The notes: generated from the letters alone by a model not told the origin. 64,000 bases of DNA from Yersinia thracica (GCF_902170565.1 NZ_CABHXX010000023.1:1-64000); one strand, 5' to 3'. Shown: positions 17,032 to 30,667, numbered from the stretch's first letter. Translations and numbers: made by a program.

Positions 17032-18234
17032 GTGTCTGCTTTCCATAACTGGTTATCTGAAAAATCATCTGGCGATTGGTATATCTACATTAAGCGCCTT
17101 TCCGGTAATGATACTGGTGCAACAGGCGGACATCAGGCCGGAGTCTATATCCCGACTGAAGTGATTGAGAAACAATTCTCTCCTATTCTACGAACTGATG
17201 TGAGAAATCCTGACATTCTTTTGCTTGCCAGAATAAGTTCTCATGGAAATCTTGAGAGTGTAGTCCGGGCTATTTATTACAATAACCGTCATTTTGATGG
17301 TACGCGTAATGAAAAGCGTATTACTCGTTGGGGTAAAGGTAGCCCGCTGTTAAATAAAGAAAATACCGGGGCACTGACTGTTTTCGCTTTTCATAGTCAA
17401 CCCGATAGCATCTGTGATTTTATTGATGTATGGCTATGCAATTCCCTAGTAGAGGAAGAGCTGCTGGAATCCATGATGGGTGAGATCATCCCTGGCTTTT
17501 CAGTTTCAGGCCCATCCAATCAGGTTCTTGGTGGTTTTGCTGTAACAAACGATGGTTGGAAGTCTGGCAATTACTCGATTCCAGAAGAATGGTCTGTTTC
17601 ATTTCCATCGGGTGTGGAGATCATTAGTTATCTCCCTGAAGTATTCCAGTTTAAAAGCCAAACTCCTGATGAACTATTACTTGAAAAACGTGATGCAGAA
17701 TATTCTCTGTTTCGGCGCATAGAAGAATTACATGTTTTGGATCGGGTGAAGGCAGGTTTTTCGTCAGTAGATGATTTTATAAAGTTAGCTAATTCAGTAA
17801 GTAATCGACGTAAATCACGAGCAGGGAGATCTCTGGAATTACATCTGGAGCATACGTTCGTTGAAAATAATTTTACTAATTTTGCTACTCAGTGTGTGAC
17901 TGAAGGAAATAAAAAGCCTGACTTTTTATTTCCTTCTTCTGAAGCTTATAATGATGCGGAATATCCTTCAGATAAATTGAGAATGCTTGCAGTAAAAACC
18001 ACCTGTAAAGATCGCTGGCGCCAGGCTCTGAATGAGGCTAACCGGATTGAAAAAATTCATCTTTTTACTCTTCAGGAAGGTGTCTCTGTTAATCAGTTCC
18101 AGGAAATGAAAGATGCTGGCGTTCAATTAGTGGTTCCGAAGCCTCTTCACAAAAAATATCCTGAATCTATTCGTGATGAGTTAATTTCTCTTGATGATTT
18201 CATTCAAGAAATCAAGGAAATATATAATCATTAA
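17032..18234 (+). CDS. ecoRIIR: Type IIE restriction endonuclease, EcoRII family
   Basis: A 400-residue protein that aligns with EcoRII (about 404 aa) from the first residue (MSAFHNWL against MSVFHNWL). This supports the GTG start at 17032, preceded by AGGGGAA. EcoRII cuts before CCWGG and needs a second site as effector. The N-terminal effector domain is recognisable (GATGGHQAGVYIP, RNEKRITRWGKGSPL). The C-terminal catalytic domain has NSVSNRRKSRAGRSLELHLE, KKPDFLFPS (about 296-304) and AVKTTCKDRW (about 320-329). It faces vsr-dcm tail to tail with a 45-bp gap. AT content and codon use differ from the neighbours, which suggests transfer. Confidence 0.95.
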   Translation: MSAFHNWLSEKSSGDWYIYIKRLSGNDTGATGGHQAGVYIPTEVIEKQFSPILRTDVRNPDILLLARISSHGNLESVVRAIYYNNRHFDGTRNEKRITRWGKGSPLLNKENTGALTVFAFHSQPDSICDFIDVWLCNSLVEEELLESMMGEIIPGFSVSGPSNQVLGGFAVTNDGWKSGNYSIPEEWSVSFPSGVEIISYLPEVFQFKSQTPDELLLEKRDAEYSLFRRIEELHVLDRVKAGFSSVDDFIKLANSVSNRRKSRAGRSLELHLEHTFVENNFTNFATQCVTEGNKKPDFLFPSSEAYNDAEYPSDKLRMLAVKTTCKDRWRQALNEANRIEKIHLFTLQEGVSVNQFQEMKDAGVQLVVPKPLHKKYPESIRDELISLDDFIQEIKEIYNH

Positions 18235-18279
18235 TTAAATAACATGGCCGAATTTGAGTTGTTTATAACCTGTATTCGG

Positions 18280-18756
18280 TCAACTAAATATCATTTGACT
18301 AATACCTTGAGTATCAATTTGAGCATTTACTTCACTGCTACAAATCCACTCTTCCACTCTCGCTGAAATATCATTATCTGTTAGCTTGTGCTTACCCCGT
18401 AATGCACATTCCCAGACTACTAAAATTTTCCAACCATCTCCGAAGAGATGTTTTATAACGTCATTATCTCTTTTTATATTCCCTTGTATTTTTTTAAGCC
18501 AAAAGTCAGTGCGTGTAGCTGGAGTCTTAAATAAATGACAGTTATGTTTATGCCAAAAACAACCATGAACAAAAATTATCGCCCGATAATCATCGATAAC
18601 AAAATCGGGCTTACCTGGGAGTTCCCTGATCTGAACTCTGTAAGAAAGCCCTAACAGGTCAAGTATTTTGGCTAATTTAACCTCTATGGCCGTGTCTTTT
18701 GTTCGGATCGCCCTCATGTTTTTACTGCGAGTTTCCGAAGAATGAACATCAGCCAT
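18280..18756 (-). CDS. vsr: Very short patch repair endonuclease
   Basis: A 158-residue protein that nicks 5' of T in T:G mismatches formed when 5-methylcytosine deaminates at Dcm sites. It aligns fully with E. coli Vsr (156 aa): TRSKNMRAI, catalytic Asp in PDFVID, zinc-site residues in HGCFWHKHNCHLF, ATRTDFW, WECALRG and the terminal IDTQGI. It starts 5 bp after the dcm stop codon, so it is co-transcribed with its partner methylase. Confidence 0.96.
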   Translation of the reverse strand: MADVHSSETRSKNMRAIRTKDTAIEVKLAKILDLLGLSYRVQIRELPGKPDFVIDDYRAIIFVHGCFWHKHNCHLFKTPATRTDFWLKKIQGNIKRDNDVIKHLFGDGWKILVVWECALRGKHKLTDNDISARVEEWICSSEVNAQIDTQGISQMIFS

Positions 18757-18761
18757 AATGA

Positions 18762-20237
18762 TTAAGCTGCCTTATTTTTTCGTACTTTTACTGCTTCTGC
18801 TATAAATGGCGCGAGTAACTGAGCGACGGCTGCAAAAACAGGAACGACTACGGAGTTACCAAATTGCCGGTAAGCTTGTGTATCCGATACAGGAATACGG
18901 AACGATTCCTTACCCGGAGTTTCAAACCCCATCAGGCGAGCACACTCTTTTGGAGTAAGTCGACGAGGGCGATTTTCCTGATTATTTTTATCATCGAAAT
19001 CCGTTTCTCCTAAAGCTTTATCCCAACCACGGTCAATTAAAATCTCAGAGCCATCTTTGTGATAACGGGCTGATAATGTTCTGGCCACGCTCTCACTGTT
19101 TGTTGGGTCAACTAATCCAAACCCAAAGCCGTTACCTTTTGCCTGATGCTTTTTAGCGTAATTATATAAATACTTCCACAAGTGTGGAGTCAGTATGTAT
19201 TTATCATCAACCTTAGGTTCAAGTAATTCACCAAATGTCAGACGTTTTTCAGGGAAATACTTATGGATATCTTTTAATGTAAAACCTTTATCGATATTAA
19301 GATCTCTACGAAAACCAACTAAAACAATACGTTCTCTATGTTGAGGCAAGAAATTCTTTCCATCTACAATCTTAGGATCTTGTGATCCGACTGCATTTGC
19401 ATCAGCAACGGAATAACCCAGTTCATCAAGCGTATTCATAATAACGCGAAAGGTTTTGCCTTTATCGTGGCTTTTTAGATTCTTAACATTTTCAAGCAAG
19501 AAAATAGCCGGTTTTTTTGAGGCAATAATTCGGGCAACATCAAAAAATAATGTCCCCTGGGCTTCACATTCAAAACCATGAGCACGACCCAAAGAGTTTT
19601 TCTTTGAAACTCCAGCTAATGAAAATGGCTGGCAAGGAAAACCAGCAAGCAAAACATCATGATCAGGAATCTGCTTGTCTATATTCTTATAAGCTTCTTC
19701 ATCTGATATTTCCGTATTTTCACTTAATGTGATTTCACGTATATCAGAATTGAATCGATGCTCTACTGGGTCGCAATACCAATTGGCTTTATATGTCCGT
19801 ACCGCATAGGGGTTCCATTCGCTGGTAAAAACACACCGCCCGCCAATAGCCTCAAAACCTTTTCGAATGCCGCCGATACCCGCAAAGAGATCAATAAAAC
19901 GAAATTGATAATTAGGGTGGTTTTTCGGCGGGGAAGGCAACATTTCCTGTAGCATGTTAATTTCGGCCTCAGTTAGAGGCTTTTGTATGGATTTCCCGTT
20001 ATACCAGCGATTAAGGGCTTCACGAGTCCATTCACACTTACTGACTTTTCTCAGAATTTCAGCAACAGCTTTTTGATCGTAAATTTCCAGCACACACCGA
20101 ACAAGTTCTTTGTCTTGTTGTAATCGTTGTTGTTCTTTATGTTGTGTTTGTTCAGCAATTTGATTCGCGATTAAATCTAGCGCTTCCATCTTAGAATTAC
20201 TCACTCTGGGAATTTTCAATGTAAGAGTATCACTCAT
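18762..20237 (-). CDS. dcm: DNA cytosine-5 methyltransferase, Dcm/M.EcoRII type (CCWGG)
   Basis: A 491-residue m5C methylase, slightly longer than Dcm (472) and M.EcoRII (477). Motif I is [16 protein letters not shown], motif IV has the catalytic Cys in GFPCQPFS, motif VI is LLENVKN, motif VIII is QHRERI and motif X is GNSVVVPV. An N-terminal ~90-residue extension with a helix-turn-helix look (AVAEILRKV...) is typical of Dcm/M.EcoRII. Pairing with an EcoRII-like nuclease implies the inner C of CCWGG as target. It protects the host chromosome from the nuclease at 17032. Confidence 0.95.
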   Translation of the reverse strand: MSDTLTLKIPRVSNSKMEALDLIANQIAEQTQHKEQQRLQQDKELVRCVLEIYDQKAVAEILRKVSKCEWTREALNRWYNGKSIQKPLTEAEINMLQEMLPSPPKNHPNYQFRFIDLFAGIGGIRKGFEAIGGRCVFTSEWNPYAVRTYKANWYCDPVEHRFNSDIREITLSENTEISDEEAYKNIDKQIPDHDVLLAGFPCQPFSLAGVSKKNSLGRAHGFECEAQGTLFFDVARIIASKKPAIFLLENVKNLKSHDKGKTFRVIMNTLDELGYSVADANAVGSQDPKIVDGKNFLPQHRERIVLVGFRRDLNIDKGFTLKDIHKYFPEKRLTFGELLEPKVDDKYILTPHLWKYLYNYAKKHQAKGNGFGFGLVDPTNSESVARTLSARYHKDGSEILIDRGWDKALGETDFDDKNNQENRPRRLTPKECARLMGFETPGKESFRIPVSDTQAYRQFGNSVVVPVFAAVAQLLAPFIAEAVKVRKNKAA

Positions 20238-20362
20238 TTTACCCAGATGAAAGGAGAACTGTATAAAAAAACAGTGGTTAACCTATGGATTTCTCCTGCT
20301 TCCTTCCTAAATAAACTATCGCACTTTAGAAAAAACAGTCTAATATGGATTTTTTATTCTAA

Positions 20363-20977
20363 ATGAAAATTTCTATGCTTAGCCGATACCAGCCCATTGC
20401 CGATGCGATAGCCACACTTTTTTCTCCTTATGCAGAAGTTGCCCTCCACGACTTAGCCAGCCAAACACTGGTTTATATCGCGAATAACTATTCACAGCGG
20501 GAATTGGGGGAAGACTCCAACCTCAGCGACCTGCAATTTGATCAACACTCTCAGGTGATTGGCCCTTACCAAAAGCGTAACTGGGATGGCCGCCAACTGC
20601 GCTCCATCAGCACTGTGCTGCGGGATGACAATGGGCAACCTGTCGGGCTGCTATGCATCAATCTGGATATTACTGTTTTTGAAAGTGCCAAAGCGGCGCT
20701 GGACATGTTCCTGTCGGGCCATCAATTGCAACCGCAACCTGATGTGCTGTTCCAGGATGACTGGCAGGAGCGCATCAATACTTACATACACCACTGGTTG
20801 CAGCAGCAAAAACTCACACTGGCGACATTGAACAATGTTAACCGCCGAAAGTTGATTGAGGCGCTTTATCAGCAAGGGGCATTTAACGGCAAAAATGCCG
20901 CTGGCTATGTCGCAAAAATCCTTAACATCGCCCGCGCCACTGTTTATAACCAACTAAAAAACATAAAAAATACATAA
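20363..20977 (+). CDS. YheO/DauR-family PAS and HTH transcriptional regulator
   Basis: A 204-residue protein. The N-terminal YheO-type PAS domain (about residues 8-115) shows PYAEVALHDL, and VGLLCINLDI near residue 95. The C-terminal DUF2087/HTH_22-type region ends in NARATVYN-like IARATVYNQLKNIK. This family includes DauR, which controls D-arginine catabolism in Pseudomonas. It lies 16 bp upstream of a PLP dehydratase and an ornithine-cyclodeaminase-family gene, so it probably regulates this operon. The ligand is unknown. Confidence 0.85.
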   Translation: MKISMLSRYQPIADAIATLFSPYAEVALHDLASQTLVYIANNYSQRELGEDSNLSDLQFDQHSQVIGPYQKRNWDGRQLRSISTVLRDDNGQPVGLLCINLDITVFESAKAALDMFLSGHQLQPQPDVLFQDDWQERINTYIHHWLQQQKLTLATLNNVNRRKLIEALYQQGAFNGKNAAGYVAKILNIARATVYNQLKNIKNT

Positions 20978-20993
20978 ACTTAAAGGAATTAAT

Positions 20994-21953
20994 ATGAACA
21001 CATTATTTGATGCTATTAAAGATGCCCACCAGGTATTACGCCCTCAAGTGAGAGTGACGCCGCTGGAATATAGCCCATTGCTGTCCCAGCACAGTGGTTG
21101 TGAAATCTATCTCAAATGTGAGCATCTACAGCACACCGGTTCCTTTAAATTTCGCGGAGCCAGTAACAAGCTGCGTTTATTAACTGACGAACAGCGCCTA
21201 CAGGGAGTGATTACCGCGTCGACCGGTAATCACGGGCAAGCCATGGCATTGGCAGGAAAACTGGCGGGGGTTAAGGCCACTATTTATGCACCGGAGCGGG
21301 CGGCGGCCATCAAATTAGAGGCTATTCGCGCACTGGGCGGAGAGATTGAACTGATTCCAGGGGATGCATTAAATGCCGAACTGGCGGCTGATAACGCCGC
21401 GCAACAGCAGGGCAAAATCTATATCTCGCCTTATAACGATAAGCAAATTATTGCCGGACAAGGGACTTGCGGCATGGAGATGATTGAGCAGCAGCCGAAT
21501 CTTGATGCTGTCTTTGTGGCGGTCGGTGGCGGCGGGCTGATTTCCGGCATTGCAACCGTGCTAAAGAAACTCTCTGATAAAACTCAAATTATTGGGTGTT
21601 GGCCCGCCAATGCCACCAGTATGTATACCAGTCTGGAAAATGGCCAAATTCAGGAAGTGGCGGAGCAAGAAACCCTGTCTGATGGCACCGCCGGAGGGGT
21701 TGAACCGGGGGCGATAACCTTCGCCCTTTGCCAGCAATTAATTGATCAGAAAGTGTTGGTGAGTGAGCAAGAAATCAAAGATGCGATGCGCTTGATTGCC
21801 CGCACTGACCGCTGGATGATTGAAGGCGCAGCTGGGGTGGCGTTAGCGGCAGCGCTGAAACTGGCACCGCATTGGCAAGGCAAGAAAGTTGCGGTGGTAT
21901 TGTGCGGGAAGAATATCGTGCTGGAAAAATACCTGGGGGCGGTCAGCGAATGA
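20994..21953 (+). CDS. PLP-dependent serine/threonine dehydratase-like enzyme
   Basis: A 319-residue fold-type II PLP enzyme. The PLP Lys lies in HTGSFKFRGASNK (about residue 52), the substrate/phosphate loop in STGNHGQAMA, and the glycine loop in VGGGGLISG. No C-terminal ACT domain is present, as in serine racemases, EutB and 3-hydroxyaspartate dehydratases. A ribosome site AAAGGAA precedes the ATG. Its stop overlaps the next start (ATGA), so the two enzymes are translationally coupled. The likely role is dehydration of a hydroxy-amino acid to an imino acid that the next enzyme may reduce. The exact substrate is not readable. Confidence 0.85.
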   Translation: MNTLFDAIKDAHQVLRPQVRVTPLEYSPLLSQHSGCEIYLKCEHLQHTGSFKFRGASNKLRLLTDEQRLQGVITASTGNHGQAMALAGKLAGVKATIYAPERAAAIKLEAIRALGGEIELIPGDALNAELAADNAAQQQGKIYISPYNDKQIIAGQGTCGMEMIEQQPNLDAVFVAVGGGGLISGIATVLKKLSDKTQIIGCWPANATSMYTSLENGQIQEVAEQETLSDGTAGGVEPGAITFALCQQLIDQKVLVSEQEIKDAMRLIARTDRWMIEGAAGVALAAALKLAPHWQGKKVAVVLCGKNIVLEKYLGAVSE

Positions 21954-22888
21954 TTATCCTGAATAAGCAGCAGATTCTCGACAAGTTCGATGCTGATGCC
22001 GTCACGTTACTGCTCAAACAAGGTTTTATTGCTTTTAGCCAAAAACAGGTGCAAATGCCCCCAGTGCAGCACTTACTGTTTGAACAGGCCAATGGCGATT
22101 GCTGTATTAAAAGTGGCTATTTGCAGGGCGATGGACAATTCGTCGTGAAAGTTTCGGGCGGTTTTTATGATAATCCCGCTAAAGGGCTAGCGAGTAACCA
22201 AGGGTTGATGATGGCGTTTTCTGCCCAAACCGGCGAGCCGCAAGCCCTATTACTGGATGAGGGCTGGTTGACCGCGCTGCGCACAGCATTGGCTGGGCGA
22301 ATTGTTGCCGAACTATGCGCACCAAAACATATCAGTGCCATAGGTATCATCGGCACCGGCATGCAAGCACGGCTGCATCTGACGTACCTGAAAAGTGTCA
22401 TTCCATGCCGCCAGCTATGGGTCTGGGGCCGCAGTGAAACAGCATTAGAAGAATACCGCCAATATGCTCAGGCGGAAGGTTTTGAGGTCAAGATCACCTT
22501 GGATGCCGCAGTGTTAGGCCGTCATTGCCAGTTTATTGTGACCACCACACCCAGCCGAGAAGCTATTTTACAGGCTGTAGATATTCAGCCGGGGACTCAC
22601 ATTACCGCAGTCGGTGCTGATGGCGCAGGTAAGCACGAACTGGCCCCTGAACTGGTCGCCAAAGCCGATAAAATATTGGTGGATTCATGGGAGCAATGCA
22701 CTGAATTTGGTGAAATTTCATCCGCATTTCAACAGCAACTTTTGGTCAATCACACCTTGACCGAAATCGGTATAGTTTTAGCGCAAAATCCCCCTTTCCG
22801 CGATAATGAGCAGCAAATTACCTTGGCAGATTTAACCGGGCTAGGTATTCAAGATGTGCAAATTGTGAAAGGGATTCTGGGGCAATAA
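21950..22888 (+). CDS. Ornithine cyclodeaminase/mu-crystallin family protein
   Basis: A 312-residue NAD(P)-dependent enzyme. I chose the ATG at 21950, which overlaps the upstream stop, because the family motif begins there (MIILNKQQILDKF). Landmarks are KVSGGFYDNP, substrate residues in LDEGWLTALRTALAG, the Rossmann motif IGIIGTGMQARLHL, and GADGAGKHELAPEL. The family contains ornithine cyclodeaminase, EutC, DauB and iminosuccinate reductase BhcD. The pairing with a dehydratase favours reduction of an imino acid, but this is inference. Confidence 0.85.
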   Translation: MIILNKQQILDKFDADAVTLLLKQGFIAFSQKQVQMPPVQHLLFEQANGDCCIKSGYLQGDGQFVVKVSGGFYDNPAKGLASNQGLMMAFSAQTGEPQALLLDEGWLTALRTALAGRIVAELCAPKHISAIGIIGTGMQARLHLTYLKSVIPCRQLWVWGRSETALEEYRQYAQAEGFEVKITLDAAVLGRHCQFIVTTTPSREAILQAVDIQPGTHITAVGADGAGKHELAPELVAKADKILVDSWEQCTEFGEISSAFQQQLLVNHTLTEIGIVLAQNPPFRDNEQQITLADLTGLGIQDVQIVKGILGQ

Positions 22889-22966
22889 AAGAGAGGGGGT
22901 CTTTTAGATTTTCTCTGTTGACTCTAAAAGCACATTTGAGCTGCCGAGTGAAAAATGCAGCCAGGG

Positions 22967-22989
22967 AAATCCGGCAGGACGCCGGATTT
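22967..22989 (+). terminator. Hairpin terminator between the OCD gene and yidA
   Basis: The perfect nine-base stem AAATCCGGC-AGGAC-GCCGGATTT is followed by ATTTTG. A second weaker inverted repeat, CTTTTAGA/TCTAAAAG, lies at about 22902-22930. Confidence 0.7.
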
Positions 22990-23102
22990 ATTTTGAGGGC
23001 CGTTTTGATAAAGTGATAACGCTATAATGGTTTTAACGTGACACAGAATTCTGAACGCTCTCCTCATACAGCCGAATCAATAACTAATCACCCAATCAAA
23101 AA

Positions 23103-23912
23103 TCAAAGCACATATTTCTCAATGGCCAGCGCGACACCATCTTCAATATTGGTACTCGTCACAAACTGCGCAATTTCTTTTAGTTCGGGAATAGCATTTC
23201 CCATTGCAACACCCACGCCAGCGTAATTCACCATAGCAATATCATTACCTTGATCACCCAGTGCCATTACATTTTCCTGCGCAATGCCTAAATGCTCAGC
23301 CAGCATTTTCACCCCCGTCCCCTTATCGACTCGTTTACTCAAAATCTCCAGGTAAAAAGGCGCACTTTTCATAATAGTGAAACGCTCAAAAGCTTCAGCG
23401 GGCATCATTTCCAATGCGCGGTCCAGTTTTTCTGGCTCATCAATCATCATCACTTTCGGGAAGCGTAGCTGAGGGTCCATTTCTTCTACTGCCCGGTATT
23501 TCAATGGAATACCGGTTATGAAAACTTCATGTAGAGTATATTTGCTGATGTCTTTGTTGGCGGTATATAAAGTCTCAAAATCAAAAGCCTGGAAACTGAC
23601 CCCCATTTCTCGCGACAAAGCTTCGAAATAGAGATAATCCTCGAAATTGAGAGTTTCCTGCAAAATACACTCGCCTGTGGCCGCTTTTTGGACTAATGCG
23701 CCGTTATTGCTGATGCAATAATCGCCACTATTTTCCATATTCAGTTCGCGTAAATAACGTCGGATCCCGATATAAGGTCGCCCCGTCGCCAGTACCACAC
23801 AAACCCCCTTTGCCCGAGCGGCATCAATAGCCTGCTTTACCCGTGGAGTGATTTCATGCTGTGTATTCAACAACGTGCCGTCCATATCGATAGCAATTAA
23901 TTCAATAGCCAT
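23103..23912 (-). CDS. yidA: HAD-family sugar phosphatase
   Basis: A 269-residue Cof-type HAD phosphatase; E. coli YidA has 270 residues and dephosphorylates sugar phosphates such as alpha-glucose-1-phosphate. HAD motif I is DMDGTLL at residues 9-15, motif II is in VLATGRP, the conserved Lys is in KGTGVKML, and motif IV is GDQGNDIAM. The start has GAGGG at good spacing. It lies just downstream of gyrB on the same strand, separated by a terminator. Confidence 0.95.
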   Translation of the reverse strand: MAIELIAIDMDGTLLNTQHEITPRVKQAIDAARAKGVCVVLATGRPYIGIRRYLRELNMENSGDYCISNNGALVQKAATGECILQETLNFEDYLYFEALSREMGVSFQAFDFETLYTANKDISKYTLHEVFITGIPLKYRAVEEMDPQLRFPKVMMIDEPEKLDRALEMMPAEAFERFTIMKSAPFYLEILSKRVDKGTGVKMLAEHLGIAQENVMALGDQGNDIAMVNYAGVGVAMGNAIPELKEIAQFVTSTNIEDGVALAIEKYVL

Positions 23913-24019
23913 AGGCCCTCACATTTATTTAGCGAATACCCCATGCTAACGCGATTCAGCGATGAAATGCTAGTGAGTCTACGCGCAGCACAAATGCCAT
24001 CAGCCGTTATTAGGTAAAA

Positions 24020-24054
24020 AAAAGCCCAGTAGCAGTTTTTCGCTCTGGGCTTTT
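24020..24054 (-). terminator. Terminator after gyrB
   Basis: The stem AAAAGCCCAG (24020-24029) pairs with CTGGGCTTTT (24045-24054). Both flanks are A/T runs, so it can act in either direction. It lies about 27 bp beyond the gyrB stop. Confidence 0.85.
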
Positions 24055-24080
24055 ATTGGTTCAATAAGTTATCTGATCAA

Positions 24081-27600
<3,520 letters not shown>

Positions 27601-27602
27601 GC

Positions 27603-28703
27603 TTACAGACGCATTGGCATGACGACGTAGGCCGCCGCCTGACTGGCACCATCTTCAATCTGCACGCTGGAGACCGAGTCGGTTAGTAACAGACTAACAT
27701 CTTCACACTTGAGCGCATTCAGCACATCAAGTACATAGCTGACGTTGAAACCGATCTCCATTTCTGCCCCATCGTAGCTAACATCGAGGATCTCTTCCGC
27801 TTCTTCCTGTTCAGGGTTGTTCGCGGTGATTTTAAGCTGATTTTGACTGACATAAAGCCGAACGCCACGAAACTTCTCGTTGGACAAAATCGCCGCGCGA
27901 GCAAAGGCTTGTTTCAGCAAATCACAGCTCGCTTTCAGTGTTTTGTCCGGGTTTTTCGGCAATACACGGCGATAATCAGGGAAACGGCCATCAACCAGCT
28001 TGGAGGTGAAAATGAAATCACCCACATGGGCGCGGATATTGTTACTGCCAATTTGCAAACGTAATGGCGTGTCGCCACCATCCAGCAACCTGACCAACTC
28101 CATCACGCCTTTACGCGGCACAATAACCGAATGTGACGGTAATGTCTGGCCAATGGGCATCGCACAAACCGCTAACCGGTGACCGTCGGTTGCGACAGTG
28201 CGCAGTTCTTCGCCCTCAGTCTCAAACAACATGCCGTTCAAGTAATAACGCACATCCTGATGAGCCATCGAGAACTGAGTGGACTCAATCAGACGCTTCA
28301 AAGTGGCCTGCGGTAAAGTGAATTCAACTTCACTCTGCCAGTCATCCAAGTTCGGGAAGTCTGCCGCTGGCAAGGTAGATAGTGAGAAGCGGCTACGGCC
28401 AGAGCGCACCAATAGGCGGTCACCATCAAGTGCGACTGTAATTTCTGCACCTTCCGGCAAACCACGCCAAATATCAAAAAACTTCCGTGCAGGCACAGTG
28501 GTTGCACCCTGCTCATGAGGCTGAGACAGCGCCACGCGCGCCACCATCTCCATTTCAAGATCGGTACCGGTCAGCAGCAAAGAGCCTTCGGTGACTTGCA
28601 GCAACAAGTTACCTAAGATTGGCAACGTAGGGCGTCCACCCAGCGGGCTACTGACCTGTTGCAGCGGTTTTAGCAGATGCTCACGTTCAATGATAAATTT
28701 CAT
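27603..28703 (-). CDS. dnaN: DNA polymerase III sliding clamp (beta subunit)
   Basis: A 366-residue three-domain clamp, the same length as in E. coli. It starts [25 protein letters not shown]. The client-binding cleft region near the C terminus ends in VVMPMRL. It tethers polymerase III to DNA. It lies 4 bp after dnaA, in the conserved dnaA-dnaN-recF-gyrB order. Confidence 0.98.
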   Translation of the reverse strand: MKFIIEREHLLKPLQQVSSPLGGRPTLPILGNLLLQVTEGSLLLTGTDLEMEMVARVALSQPHEQGATTVPARKFFDIWRGLPEGAEITVALDGDRLLVRSGRSRFSLSTLPAADFPNLDDWQSEVEFTLPQATLKRLIESTQFSMAHQDVRYYLNGMLFETEGEELRTVATDGHRLAVCAMPIGQTLPSHSVIVPRKGVMELVRLLDGGDTPLRLQIGSNNIRAHVGDFIFTSKLVDGRFPDYRRVLPKNPDKTLKASCDLLKQAFARAAILSNEKFRGVRLYVSQNQLKITANNPEQEEAEEILDVSYDGAEMEIGFNVSYVLDVLNALKCEDVSLLLTDSVSSVQIEDGASQAAAYVVMPMRL

Positions 28704-28707
28704 AGCG

Positions 28708-30099
28708 CTAGGAGGATAATGTTCTGATTAAGTTAGAGAAATCTTCTTTGATGTCGTGACTTTCTTCACGCAATTGTTCAATCTTGCGGCAAGCATGCAA
28801 CACCGTGGTATGGTCGCGGCCACCAAACGCATCGCCGATTTCAGGCAGGCTGTGGTTGGTTAACTCTTTCGCCAACGCCATCGCCATTTGGCGCGGGCGA
28901 GCTACCGAACGGGAACGCCGTTTGGAGAGTAGGTCAGCGACCTTAATTTTATAATATTCTGCGACAGTTTTTTGAATATTATCAATAGTGACCAGTTTTT
29001 CCTGCAATGCCAGTAAGTCACGCAGAGCTTCACGAACAAAATCAATGGTGATTGCTCGGCCAGTAAAATTGGCATTGGCGATCACACGATTCAATGCCCC
29101 TTCCAGCTCACGCACGTTGGAACGCAGACGCTTGGCAATAAAGAACGCGACCTCACCGGGCAAGCGAATATTATTTTCATCCGCTTTTTTCATCAGAATC
29201 GCGACTCGGGTTTCCAGCTCCGGCGGCTCAATCGCCACCGTTAGGCCCCAGCCAAAACGCGATTTCAAACGATCTTCTACCCCATTGATCTCTTTTGGAT
29301 AGCGATCTGAGGTCAGAATGATCTGCTGATTACCTTCCAGCAAAGCATTAAAGGTGTGGAAAAACTCTTCCTGGGAACGCTCTTTATTGGCAAAGAACTG
29401 AATATCATCGATTAATAACGCATCAACCGAACGATAATAGCGCTTAAATTCCTCTATTGCGTTGTTCTGCAAGGCTTTCACCATATCTTGCACAAAACGC
29501 TCTGAATGCATATAAACCACTTTAGCATTCGCTTTACGGGCAATAATGCCATTCCCAACAGCATGTAACAGGTGAGTTTTACCCAAACCTGTGCCGCCAT
29601 AGAGGAATAACGGGTTATACGCGCCACCCGGATTATCCGCGACCTGGCGTGCCGCTGCGCGGGCCAGTTGGTTAGATTTACCTTCAACGAAATTATCAAA
29701 TGTGTGTTTCGGGTTCACATTCGAACGGTAAGAGTGTTCAGGTTGGGCGGGCGAACTGTCCCAACTCGGGCGTACAGGTGCGCTGCGGGTAACCGGAGCA
29801 ACAGGCGCGCTAACGCTGGCTGTAACTGGATGACTGTGTGCTGCTCTTACTGCGGGTTTACTCCCGACTTCAAAACGCAGTAAAGGAACCTCGCTGCCAC
29901 AGAAATCATTAAGCAAGCCATTGATATTGTTTAAGTACTTATCACGGACCCAGTCCAGTACAAAACGATTAGGTGCGTAAAGCGCCAGAGTATTGTCACT
30001 CAGTTCCGCCTGTAGGGGGCGTATCCACATACTAAATTCTGTGGCAGGTAACTCATCCTGCAATCGGGCAAGACACTGCTGCCAAAGCGAAAGTGACAC
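28708..30099 (-). CDS. dnaA: Chromosomal replication initiator DnaA
   Basis: A 463-residue AAA+ initiator that binds DnaA boxes at oriC. I chose the GTG at 30099, preceded by GGAG, because it gives [20 protein letters not shown] as in E. coli. A longer GTG start at 30111 would add four residues. Domain I spans about residues 1-80 and domain II is a Pro/Ala/Val-rich linker. Domain III has Walker [14 protein letters not shown] and Walker [10 protein letters not shown]. Domain IV has the helix-turn-helix signature [15 protein letters not shown]. The upstream region holds a perfect DnaA box and many GATC sites. Confidence 0.98.
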   Translation of the reverse strand: MSLSLWQQCLARLQDELPATEFSMWIRPLQAELSDNTLALYAPNRFVLDWVRDKYLNNINGLLNDFCGSEVPLLRFEVGSKPAVRAAHSHPVTASVSAPVAPVTRSAPVRPSWDSSPAQPEHSYRSNVNPKHTFDNFVEGKSNQLARAAARQVADNPGGAYNPLFLYGGTGLGKTHLLHAVGNGIIARKANAKVVYMHSERFVQDMVKALQNNAIEEFKRYYRSVDALLIDDIQFFANKERSQEEFFHTFNALLEGNQQIILTSDRYPKEINGVEDRLKSRFGWGLTVAIEPPELETRVAILMKKADENNIRLPGEVAFFIAKRLRSNVRELEGALNRVIANANFTGRAITIDFVREALRDLLALQEKLVTIDNIQKTVAEYYKIKVADLLSKRRSRSVARPRQMAMALAKELTNHSLPEIGDAFGGRDHTTVLHACRKIEQLREESHDIKEDFSNLIRTLSS

Positions 30100-30248
30100 G
30101 GCGGACTCCACTCGAACAAGATCAATAAAAGAAAGAAATCAGGATTTTTTGTAACTCATCGTTTTTGACACACGCCAATATGGCCTGTAGCAAGCCAAAG
30201 TGACATGCGAACCGTTTTTCGGTTGTTTTACGACTAACATCCCCCCAA

Positions 30249-30511
30249 GATCCCGGAGTAGTGATCCCAGAGTAGTGGATGTGATCGGAATGGCGGATCA
30301 TAGCGCAAAAGGAGCAATAGATCCTCCCCTTCCTCACAGATTAGATCCTTTTTATCCACAGGCGATAACTTCTGTTGGGAGTGTAACCTGGCGCACAGCT
30401 TTTCCTGCCCTTATCGTCCGCGATCCCGATGCTTTTCGGAATATACTGGAATGACTTTCCCCTTATCCCAACCCTGATCCTCATTAATCTACAAAGGATC
30501 TCACCGCGATC
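30249..30511. promoter_or_regulatory. dnaA control region with dense GATC sites
   Basis: Ten GATC (Dam) sites lie within 263 bp, at 30249, 30263, 30283, 30296, 30320, 30344, 30422, 30476, 30497 and 30508. About one would be expected by chance. The segment lies between dnaA and rpmH, a 700-bp space without a gene. In E. coli the dnaA promoter region is also GATC-rich and is sequestered by SeqA after replication. The same is inferred here. Confidence 0.7.
30352..30360 (+). promoter_or_regulatory. DnaA box
   Basis: A perfect TTATCCACA lies 253 bp upstream of the dnaA start, consistent with autoregulation of dnaA. This is not oriC: in enterobacteria oriC lies near mnmG, beyond the atp operon and outside this window. 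Confidence 0.75.
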
Positions 30512-30667
30512 CTTGCGATTTATCAGGGAGTCCGTATAATCCTCAGCCCTACGTGTGATGCCTGTTCTCTTGATGGCCTTGGCCAAAAAGAAACCAGCGG
30601 TGAACACGGACAGGCTCTTGGTAAACTCCCATACAGAAAACTTCTGTGCGGGCGTGCGCAATGTCAA

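Noticed and set aside
30241-30520. A chromosomal replication origin between dnaA and rpmH
   Set aside because: There is one perfect DnaA box but no box array or AT-rich 13-mers. In enterobacteria oriC lies beside mnmG beyond the atp operon, just outside the right edge.
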